DNA from: Candidatus Harrisonbacteria bacterium
GTDB taxonomy: Bacteria > Patescibacteriota > Minisyncoccia > UBA6257 > UBA11618
Length of the DNA: 6,888 bases
NCBI GenBank assembly: GCA_023244865.1
Contig: JAHFLM010000046.1
Coordinates: 1-6,888, forward strand
Direction of reading: 5' to 3'
Shown in pieces: positions 1-4,153 of the stretch. The notes beneath the pieces were generated by a model. That model had not been told where the DNA came from and ran no database searches. It saw nothing but the letters and a program-made list of their open reading frames with translations. Position 1 is the first letter of the stretch, and each line of letters opens with the position of its first letter. Position numbers and translations under genes: made by a program.

Positions 1-5
1 AGATT

Positions 6-830
6 ATGAAAGACACTGATAAATCTAGAATCAGACCGAAGGCTTTGGAAAATGATAGCGTGCTAGCATCTCTACAGGCTAATAAGCTCCGAGCTTCCCT
101 TGATAAGGCGACCAATAAAGATCGCGGGGCGATGAGGCAGCTCATTACTCAGAAAACGGCTGAGTTGCAAGCTAATACGGCTAGAACTCCGGAAGAAAAT
201 AAGCGCCTAAGTAATTTAGAAAGATTAACTAATGAAATATTCGGCTGTGACAAACAAAAGATCGCGGCTTACACTAAAGAAAATCTAGAAAACTTGGACG
301 ATGCGCGCCTACAAAGCTGGAGCGACCCTGATAATGAATTGGCGGCTAAGGCGGTATTAGTCGAAAGGATAAAGAGGGGTATTGAGGATCCCGCTGCCGC
401 ATTCACGACTAACGACTTAACTAAATTCGATCTACTTCATCCAGAAAGAGACGAGGCTTTAGTGTCTGAGTTAATGAGAGCCAGGCCAGACTTAGCTTAT
501 GATTTGAAGCCAGACCCAACCAAGAATCGAGATCAGGTAATTCGTGAAGCGGTTAGAAAGATTAAGCCTAAAAAGATTGATGAATTGGCGCCTGAGATTT
601 TGGTGAAGGAGGATATTATTAAGAATCTAGGAAGTGGTCAAGTAGCAGCCCTCCAAAGAAACGCTGACCAAGGCACTAAAGATCAGATGGTGGCCGAAGC
701 AAATAGAATTAGAACGGAAAACATTAGTAGGAATGCCGCCTTGGCCGCTATTCCAGCTAATGCCGCTCAAAAGAAAATCCATACGGATATGATTACCCAC
801 ATGGATATGATAATAAGCAACCTATCTTAG
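6..830 (+). CDS. Charged, helix-rich protein of unknown function, possibly the C-terminal part of a larger secretion-locus protein
   Basis: The reading frame encodes at least 274 residues and ends at TAG 828-830. It has no in-frame stop before the ATG at position 6, and only five bases precede it, so the gene may continue upstream and this start is not secure. The visible protein has no hydrophobic segment. It is rich in Lys, Arg, Glu, Asp, Ala and Asn and is predicted to be almost wholly helical and cytoplasmic. Short leucine-centred helices recur, for example around residues 150-165 (ALVSELMRARPDL) and 190-225 (IDELAPEILVKEDIIKNLG). In CPR secretion loci, long VirB6/TrbL-like membrane proteins can carry a helical tail of this style just upstream of the PrgI/VirB4 genes. 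I infer, without proof, that this could be such a tail; a free-standing cytoplasmic protein is equally possible. The coding call is strong and the function is unknown. Confidence 0.75.
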   Translation: MKDTDKSRIRPKALENDSVLASLQANKLRASLDKATNKDRGAMRQLITQKTAELQANTARTPEENKRLSNLERLTNEIFGCDKQKIAAYTKENLENLDDARLQSWSDPDNELAAKAVLVERIKRGIEDPAAAFTTNDLTKFDLLHPERDEALVSELMRARPDLAYDLKPDPTKNRDQVIREAVRKIKPKKIDELAPEILVKEDIIKNLGSGQVAALQRNADQGTKDQMVAEANRIRTENISRNAALAAIPANAAQKKIHTDMITHMDMIISNLS

Positions 831-852
831 GTGGTTCACCCCGTTAGATAGG
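821..852 (+). other. Stem-loop overlapping the stop codon of the first gene
   Basis: CCTATCT (821-827) pairs perfectly with AGATAGG (846-852). The TAG stop (828-830) falls at the start of the loop, and a small inner GGTG/CACC pairing is possible. No T-run follows, so this is not a canonical intrinsic terminator. It may protect the 3' end of the mRNA or weaken readthrough into the next gene. Confidence 0.35.
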
Positions 853-913
853 CTTGATTACTAAAAAAATAATTCATAAGGGATTTTCTCAAAATAAAAA
901 GTTGGATGTTGGA

Positions 914-919
914 TATAAT
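914..919 (+). promoter_or_regulatory. Probable -10 box upstream of the 945 gene
   Basis: A perfect TATAAT lies 25 bases before the ATG at 945, which would give a leader of about 19 nt. No good -35 hexamer is visible 16-19 bp upstream, where the sequence is A-rich. There is also no TGn extension. The 114-bp gap and the change of gene make a promoter plausible here. It would drive the 945 gene and the PrgI gene together. Confidence 0.45.
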
Positions 920-944
920 TTATCTAATGGGGTAAATTTAACAT

Positions 945-1754
945 ATGGAGGAGTTAGAAATCCCGGAAGCTATTTATAATTGGCTGGACAGCGATGAATT
1001 TAGTAACGCGATTGATAAATTTTGCGAGGCTTTTTTAGTGCCCGATGAAAAGCGCGGCTTGGTGATTGATGGTTTGGTGAAATTTATTAATAAAAAAATA
1101 AATTTAAGCGAGTTGGTTTTGAAATTAACTATGGTGGCGGGGGAGGAAGCCGCTAAAGCTGATGCAAATATCAAAAAGTTTCTTTATGACAATTTATTAT
1201 CGCCAATTGAAAGCTATTTATGGCTCATTAATATTGATTTACTAGAAGTTGGCGGAAAAGAAAAGGATGAGAGAAAAATAAGGGAATTAAAAGCCCTAGA
1301 AGAGTCGGTTTACGAAGAAGAAAGTAGCCCTACCCCCTTAAAGCCTGAATCTATAATCGAGAAGAATGTTATAGCCCCAGAAAATGTGCCGCTCACGGAA
1401 GAGGTGGCACCAATGCCAAGCTTGAAAAATAACGGGGCGCCCGTGATGCTCCATGAATTTAAAGAAGAGGTGCATGGCATGGAGACAAAATATAATACGA
1501 ATAATGCTAATCAAGGCATGGCGAAGCCTAGTTTTGGAAATGGAAATAAATCCTTCGGCTCCGCTCAGGATAAAAAACAACCCGTGAAGGTAAATGTGAG
1601 TGGCTTTGGAGCTAGAGTAGTTCATTATAACGGGTTAATGACGCCAATCACTCAGGCTACCTTAGTTGCTCATCATCAAAATATTGGAAAGGGGGTGATA
1701 AGCAGCGACAAACAAATGAAAATCCCTAAGCCGCAGTCAAAGTGGTTTAGATAG
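945..1754 (+). CDS. Secretion-locus-associated protein: helical N-terminal domain plus long disordered tail
   Basis: This is a 269-residue protein starting at the only sensible ATG. It has no signal peptide or membrane segment. Residues 1-105 look like a compact helical domain (YNWLDSDEF near the start, a hydrophobic YLWLINIDLL at 91-100). Residues 106-190 are an acidic, Pro/Ser/Glu-rich linker. It contains APVMLHEFKEEV (165-176), a style of short linear motif I associate with CPR proteins from these loci, though I cannot name a family. Residues 190-269 are Gly/Asn/Lys-rich and probably disordered. Residues 203-210 (SFGSAQDK) are encoded by a dispersed-repeat-like sequence and may be a late insertion. 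The gene lies 4 nt before the PrgI gene and is surely co-transcribed with it, so a role in or around the membrane secretion complex is inferred from context only. An upstream G-run (929-932) is too far away to be a convincing ribosome-binding site. Confidence 0.8.
   Translation: MEELEIPEAIYNWLDSDEFSNAIDKFCEAFLVPDEKRGLVIDGLVKFINKKINLSELVLKLTMVAGEEAAKADANIKKFLYDNLLSPIESYLWLINIDLLEVGGKEKDERKIRELKALEESVYEEESSPTPLKPESIIEKNVIAPENVPLTEEVAPMPSLKNNGAPVMLHEFKEEVHGMETKYNTNNANQGMAKPSFGNGNKSFGSAQDKKQPVKVNVSGFGARVVHYNGLMTPITQATLVAHHQNIGKGVISSDKQMKIPKPQSKWFR
1551..1571 (+). repeat. Dispersed-repeat-like segment embedded in a coding region
   Basis: The segment starts TCCTTCGGCTCC and ends GCTCAGGAT. It matches in style a palindromic repeat common between genes in CPR and other environmental bacteria, whose reverse strand reads ATCCTGAGC...GCCGAAGGA. 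Here it lies exactly in frame and encodes SFGSAQDK (residues 203-210). Its G+C content is well above that of the flanking codons. The recognition is from memory of the motif; no second full copy is present in this window. Confidence 0.55.
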
Positions 1755-1758
1755 AACT

Positions 1759-2229
1759 ATGCAGTATTTAGTACCGCAATTTATTGAAGTGGAGGATAAG
1801 CTCGTGGGGCCAATGACCTTGCGGCAGTTTGGTTATGTGGCTTTGGCTTTTTTTATCGCTTATTTTTCTTTTTATCTTTTACAATTTTATGTCTGGCTAG
1901 TTTTTTGTGCCTGCATAGATGGATTTTTATTAGCTTTAGCTTTTTTGAAATATAACGGGCGATATGTGGGGCAAACCTTGCGAGCCGCGTTTAATTATTA
2001 TTGGCGGCCAAGACTTTATTTGTGGCAGAAAAAAACACCGGGGAAGGGAGGTGGTAGAGGAGTGAGCGATTTAGCCTTGAAGTTAAGTGTCACTTCGGAG
2101 CCGTTAGCTCGGGAAAAATCTTTTATTGAGCCGTTTATTGATAGGTTGCGAGGTTTGCAGGAAAAATACGAAGTATTCCAGAAAAATACCGGGGAGAGGG
2201 AGGCGGCGAGACGGATAGATTATAGATAG
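1759..2229 (+). CDS. PrgI family membrane protein
   Basis: This is a 156-residue protein with the typical PrgI-family layout. The start MQYLVPQFIEVEDKLVGP and then MTLRQFGY (19-26) form the family's hallmark N-terminus. Two closely spaced transmembrane helices follow at about 25-41 and 43-63. After them come the aromatic/basic stretch YWRPRLYLWQ (81-90) and a hydrophilic, helical cytoplasmic tail (about 100-156). PrgI-family proteins are small inner-membrane components of type IV secretion-like and conjugation-like machines, counterparts of VirB3, and are normally encoded just before the VirB4 ATPase. Here the VirB4 genes begin 1.26 kb further on, beyond an apparent insertion. The ATG lies 4 nt after the preceding stop and no clear Shine-Dalgarno site is seen, so translation is probably coupled. 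Confidence 0.9.
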   Translation: MQYLVPQFIEVEDKLVGPMTLRQFGYVALAFFIAYFSFYLLQFYVWLVFCACIDGFLLALAFLKYNGRYVGQTLRAAFNYYWRPRLYLWQKKTPGKGGGRGVSDLALKLSVTSEPLAREKSFIEPFIDRLRGLQEKYEVFQKNTGEREAARRIDYR

Positions 2230-2285
2230 GGATCAAGAGTGGTAATTAGTGTGGGTATTTTGTAGTTATGGTGTGGAATTTATTT

Positions 2286-2403
2286 AAAAAACTAACTACT
2301 TTGTCATTCCTGTGAAAACGGGAATCTTCGTGGATTTAGCTGAAATTTAGATTAGAGAAATAAACTAAGTAGATTCCCGTTTTCACGGAAATGACAGTTT
2401 TTT
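2286..2403 (+). terminator. Possible bidirectional terminator formed by the REPIN-like palindrome
   Basis: The inverted repeat at 2303-2395 is flanked by an A-tract (AAAAAACT, 2286-2293) and its complement with a T-run (AGTTTTTT, 2396-2403; six T residues at 2398-2403). The left outer match is offset by 9 nt. A transcript from the PrgI operon would form a long stem followed by a U-run. A transcript from the other strand would see the same arrangement. This would stop readthrough from PrgI into the cassette, but the 43-nt central loop makes it atypical. Confidence 0.4.
2303..2395. repeat. REPIN-like element: two inverted palindromic repeats
   Basis: The left arm 2303-2327 (starts GTCATTCC, ends GGGAATCT) and the right arm 2371-2395 (starts AGATTCCC, ends AAATGAC) are reverse complements at 23 of 25 positions, separated by 43 bp of A+T-rich DNA. 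The left arm can also fold on itself (ATTCCTGT, GAAA loop, ACGGGAAT; one G-T wobble). This arrangement and the arm sequence resemble REP sequences arranged as inverted doublets (REPIN/BIME), which are non-coding and can be mobilised by RAYT-type transposases. No such gene is present here. A small MITE is the alternative. Confidence 0.7.
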
Positions 2404-2444
2404 GGTGTTTTTATTGGTAATTAATGTAGGTTTTAAGGCTTTTG

Positions 2445-2471
2445 TTAGCCTAAATTGACTTTTTAGGCTAA
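2445..2471. promoter_or_regulatory. Perfect inverted repeat surrounding the -35 box (operator candidate)
   Basis: TTAGCCTAAA (2445-2454) and TTTAGGCTAA (2462-2471) are perfect reverse complements separated by 7 bp. The -35 hexamer TTGACT (2455-2460) occupies the spacer, so a protein binding this dyad would block RNA polymerase. It could instead be a weak terminator hairpin for transcripts arriving from upstream, but it is A+T-rich and lacks a proper T-run after it. Confidence 0.5.
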
Positions 2472-2484
2472 TTTATGGTATAAT
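2455..2484 (+). promoter_or_regulatory. Strong sigma70-type promoter with extended -10
   Basis: A -35 box TTGACT (2455-2460), an 18-bp spacer and a perfect TATAAT (2479-2484) preceded by TGG give an extended -10. Transcription would start near 2491. This is the best promoter in the window, and it drives the two-gene cassette that ends at the terminator at 3258-3286. Confidence 0.85.
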
Positions 2485-2500
2485 ATATGTAGAACACAAA

Positions 2501-2515
2501 CAGGCGCGTTGCCTG
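2501..2515 (+). other. 5' leader hairpin of the cassette mRNA
   Basis: CAGGC (2501-2505) pairs with GCCTG (2511-2515) around a GCGTT loop. It begins about 10 nt from the predicted transcription start, which would place a stable hairpin at the 5' end of the mRNA. Such hairpins often slow mRNA decay. Confidence 0.45.
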
Positions 2516-2547
2516 AAAAATTAAGGTTTCTAAATGATCTCTTTTGC

Positions 2548-2553
2548 AAAGGA
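2548..2553 (+). promoter_or_regulatory. Ribosome-binding site deciding the start at 2563
   Basis: AAAGGA ends 9 nt before ATG 2563. A longer frame beginning at TTG 2509 would have no ribosome-binding site and would start inside the leader hairpin, so 2563 is preferred. Confidence 0.65.
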
Positions 2554-2562
2554 ATTCGTGAA

Positions 2563-2922
2563 ATGAGTCCGAAAACTCAAAGTTGGCTGTCTCAGATTTG
2601 TGCAGTGATTGGCTTGATCGTCGTTCTGTGGATGCTCCACAAAATCGATCTCGATGCGATTGCGGCGATTGCGGCAATCTTCGGTGTGCCGACGACGATC
2701 TGGAACTTGGTGCAGGAAGCTCGAATGTCTGAGCCCTACATCAAGTTATCTCACGAAGAAAATCGAGGTGGTGGCAAATCCGCTCTTGATCTACTGAGTG
2801 AAACGCCTGTCTTCTGCGATAGAACGAGGACCCAGCAAGAAAACCTCGAAAGCTATCGTCGTGATTCGGAGAGAGAGCGGGCGGCGGCCTACTACCGAGA
2901 AATCGAAGAAAAAGGTCGGTAA
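2563..2922 (+). CDS. Small two-helix membrane protein of unknown function (cassette gene 1)
   Basis: This is a 119-residue protein I do not recognise. A hydrophobic segment at about 9-26 (ICAVIGLIVVLWML) and a second, weaker one at about 31-50 (AIAAIAAIFGVPTTIWNLV) suggest a membrane hairpin. The remainder is a hydrophilic, strongly charged tail (51-119) ending in a probable helix rich in Arg and Glu (about 91-119). With an N-in topology the tail would be cytoplasmic. The gene has a good ribosome-binding site and lies behind the strongest promoter in the window. Its base composition differs from the surrounding genes: 33/60 G+C in the line starting at 2641, with codons such as ATC, GTC and CTC where the neighbours favour ATT and TTA. 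That points to acquisition from another source. A regulator or effector role in the membrane is possible, but nothing in the sequence decides between options. Confidence 0.7.
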   Translation: MSPKTQSWLSQICAVIGLIVVLWMLHKIDLDAIAAIAAIFGVPTTIWNLVQEARMSEPYIKLSHEENRGGGKSALDLLSETPVFCDRTRTQQENLESYRRDSERERAAAYYREIEEKGR

Positions 2923-2929
2923 CAGCGAA

Positions 2930-3007
2930 ATGAGTCGCCCAGTTATTGGGCGACAAAACCACATCTACCTCGTAGGTGGGAGTGGCACTCGGAAAAGAAC
3001 CATTTAA
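2930..3007 (+). CDS. Possible 25-residue small ORF between the two cassette genes
   Basis: An ATG 7 nt after the preceding stop opens a frame of 25 residues (MSRPVIGRQNHIYLVGG and on). It starts in the same 10-base context, GAAATGAGTC, as cassette gene 1 (2560-2569 versus 2927-2936). There is no well-placed Shine-Dalgarno site, and most of the frame is occupied by RNA hairpins. It may be a coupling peptide, a decayed duplicate start region, or chance. Confidence 0.2.
   Translation: MSRPVIGRQNHIYLVGGSGTRKRTI
2934..2954 (+). other. Intercistronic RNA hairpin
   Basis: GTCGCCCA (2934-2941) pairs perfectly with TGGGCGAC (2947-2954) around a GTTAT loop. It is followed at once by A residues, not T residues, so it is not an intrinsic terminator. 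A second possible hairpin (CCAC..CTAC / GTAG GTGG, about 2957-2979) follows. Together they make the space between the two cassette genes highly structured, which fits differential decay or translational control. Confidence 0.55.
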
Positions 3008-3010
3008 GAT

Positions 3011-3017
3011 TTAGGAG
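3011..3017 (+). promoter_or_regulatory. Ribosome-binding site supporting a GTG start at 3024
   Basis: TTAGGAG ends 6 nt before GTG 3024. It is one of the clearest Shine-Dalgarno sites in the window and is the main reason to accept a GTG start for the small gene that follows. Confidence 0.65.
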
Positions 3018-3023
3018 CTCAAC

Positions 3024-3230
3024 GTGCAGAAGTCTGAAATTTTCGTTGTTTCTGAAAACAACGCCCACAGGAATTGCGTTCTCATGGGGGAACGTTTGCG
3101 GGAATGGCAACACGATCATCCTGATGCTCATGTAACATGCTGCTCTCAATCAGAGCATGTGTTGCCTGGGCTCGGAGACGACATTGGAAATCCTCGTCTC
3201 ACCCTCACGATCTTCTACGATGAAGGGTAA
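3024..3230 (+). CDS. 68-residue His/Cys-rich protein of unknown function (cassette gene 2)
   Basis: This small soluble protein starts at GTG behind a strong ribosome-binding site and ends at TAA 3228-3230, 27 nt before the terminator stem. I do not recognise the family. The likely fold is strand (EIFVVS, 5-10), helix (about 17-30), strand (HVTCCS, 36-41) and strand (RLTLTIFYDE, 58-67), that is, a small alpha/beta domain. Eight potential ligands are present (H15, C18, H30, H32, H36, C39, C40, H45), with H30, H32, H36, C39 and C40 tightly clustered. Metal binding is possible but unproven. G+C is high (32/60 in the line starting at 3121), like cassette gene 1 and unlike the host genes. It shares promoter and terminator with cassette gene 1, so the two products probably act together. 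Confidence 0.65.
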   Translation: MQKSEIFVVSENNAHRNCVLMGERLREWQHDHPDAHVTCCSQSEHVLPGLGDDIGNPRLTLTIFYDEG

Positions 3231-3257
3231 GAAGAGGGGTGGCGCAGAAACCACATT

Positions 3258-3286
3258 AAGGCGGCTGAAATATGCCGCCTTTTTTT
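3258..3286 (+). terminator. Intrinsic terminator of the cassette
   Basis: AAGGCGGC (3258-3265) pairs perfectly with GCCGCCTT (3274-3281) around an 8-nt loop, with seven T residues at 3280-3286 and further T-runs beyond. This is a textbook Rho-independent terminator and closes the transcription unit that starts near 2491. Confidence 0.93.
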
Positions 3287-3301
3287 ATTTTTAATTTTTT
3301 A

Positions 3302-3432
3302 AAAATCATCCTGCGTAGCATCGGCGAAGCGGGATTACTTAATGATCGACGAAGATCCCGGATAAAATCATTTAGGCCCCGTATCAAGCACGGGGCAAAC
3401 TCCAGATTTTTCCGGGATGACAAGTGCGGGGC
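3302..3432. repeat. Composite palindromic repeat cluster
   Basis: No gene is seen between the cassette terminator and the VirB4 promoter; the space is filled by nested palindromes. ATCCTGC (3308-3314) pairs with GCGGGAT (3329-3335), with one G-T wobble. ATCCCGGA (3355-3362) pairs perfectly with TCCGGGAT (3411-3418), and the pairing continues imperfectly inward. Inside it, GCCCCGT (3376-3382) pairs with ACGGGGC (3390-3396). The motif CAAGnnCGGGGC occurs twice (3385-3396 and 3421-3432). This is the style of dispersed REP-like intergenic repeats. Eight T residues at 3436-3443 follow, so transcription arriving from upstream may also stop here. Confidence 0.65.
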
Positions 3433-3475
3433 TCATTTTTTTTGTCTTGTGATATGTGTCTCGTGAATCGTGTTG

Positions 3476-3481
3476 TATAAT
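3476..3481 (+). promoter_or_regulatory. -10 box for a probably leaderless VirB4-unit transcript
   Basis: A perfect TATAAT lies 6 nt before ATG 3488, so the expected start of transcription coincides with the A of that ATG. No Shine-Dalgarno site precedes it, which agrees with a leaderless mRNA. No good -35 box is found at normal spacing, and a TG dinucleotide lies one base away from the extended -10 position. A longer frame from GTG 3470 would have the -10 box inside it and is disfavoured. Confidence 0.55.
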
Positions 3482-3487
3482 AATCTT

Positions 3488-4153
3488 ATGGCGAATTTTG
3501 AGGCCGGGGAGATTTCTTCTTTAATTGAGGTGAGTGATGTGCGCGATGGCGTGGTGATCTTGCGGAACGGGGGCTTGCGCCGCTTAATTTTAGTCTCTGG
3601 GATTAACTTTGATTTGAAGGGGGAAGAGGAAAAGAATTTAATTGTTTTTGGGTTTCAGGATTTTTTGAACTCATTACAATATCCGATCCAGATCCTAGTC
3701 CACTCTAGAAAGGTAAATATTTCTGGGTATTTGGAAAAAATAAAGAATCTTCAAGTTAAGGAAACGAATGAGCAACTAAAGAATTTAATCGAGGATTATC
3801 ATGGGTTTATTGATTTTTTAGTGAGCAAAAATCCGATTATGTCTAAAACTTTTGTGGTGACTGTGCCATATGACTACGTGGATATTGGGGGAGCTTCAGG
3901 AGCGGCGGGAAATAAAATTCTAGGGTTTTTCGGAAAGAAGCAGCCGACGGCTGAGAAAACCGCGGCGGATAATGTGGCGAAGTTTAACGAATATACTAGG
4001 CAGCTCGACTTGCGAGCCGAACAGGTAATGAGCTCCTTAAATCGAGTAGGGTTGCGAGCAGTGGCCCTAAATCAAGAGGAGGTTTTGGAATTGTTGTATA
4101 ATTTTTATAACCCAGCGACGATTGAAAAAAAACATGAATCCAAACGAACTTAA
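3488..4153 (+). CDS. VirB4/TraC N-terminal-domain-like protein
   Basis: This is a 221-residue protein corresponding to the N-terminal region of VirB4-type ATPases. It opens with a beta-rich part (SLIEVSDVRDGVVILRNGG and LRRLILVSGINF). A stretch of the kind LIVFGFQDFLNSLQYPIQILVHSRKVN (about 51-78) follows, which is typical of this domain. Then come long charged helices and the end LLYNFYNPATIEKK. It has no nucleotide-binding motif, as expected, because the ATPase core is in the next frame. Together, this protein (221) and the next (570) add up to about 790 residues, the usual length of a whole VirB4. The two genes overlap at 4134-4153, right after a run of eight A residues. In CPR loci this part may be encoded as a separate protein; alternatively the two frames are one gene joined by slippage or broken by a frameshift. 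The ATG is chosen because a TATAAT lies just before it. Confidence 0.85.
   Translation: MANFEAGEISSLIEVSDVRDGVVILRNGGLRRLILVSGINFDLKGEEEKNLIVFGFQDFLNSLQYPIQILVHSRKVNISGYLEKIKNLQVKETNEQLKNLIEDYHGFIDFLVSKNPIMSKTFVVTVPYDYVDIGGASGAAGNKILGFFGKKQPTAEKTAADNVAKFNEYTRQLDLRAEQVMSSLNRVGLRAVALNQEEVLELLYNFYNPATIEKKHESKRT
4125..4132 (+). other. Run of eight A residues at the junction of the two VirB4 frames
   Basis: The A8 run lies at the exact point where the frame of the N-terminal protein gives way to that of the ATPase. With seven A residues the two frames would read through as ...IEKNMNPNELK... without a stop. This is a typical site for polymerase slippage and also for homopolymer sequencing errors. 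Confidence 0.6.

Noticed and set aside
1338..1625. Minus-strand open frame of 95 codons opposite the 945 gene
   Set aside because: It lies wholly inside a better-supported gene and has no start signals. Part of its apparent sequence (ILSGAEGF) comes from the complement of the embedded repeat.
2303..2395. Possible CRISPR repeats (two similar 25-bp units with a 43-bp spacer)
   Set aside because: The units are in inverted, not direct, orientation. There are only two of them, and no cas gene or further repeat is present.
2798..3007. Open frame of 69 codons overlapping the first cassette gene
   Set aside because: Most of it is an out-of-frame reading of the 2563-2922 gene, with no ribosome-binding site at its start. 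Only its last 25 codons from ATG 2930 are kept, as a low-confidence small ORF.
2468..3149. Three minus-strand open frames across the cassette (2468-2677, 2741-2962, 2943-3149)
   Set aside because: They lie opposite well-supported + strand genes and the promoter, have no promoter or ribosome-binding site, and look like complements of G+C-rich codons.
2491..3286. The cassette as one long non-coding RNA
   Set aside because: Two frames with good ribosome-binding sites, sensible start codons and protein-like composition explain most of its length, although structured RNA between them remains likely.
3272..3466. Open frame of 64 codons on the + strand after the terminator
   Set aside because: It begins inside the terminator stem and runs through nested palindromic repeats; its sequence is what such repeats give in translation, and it has no ribosome-binding site.
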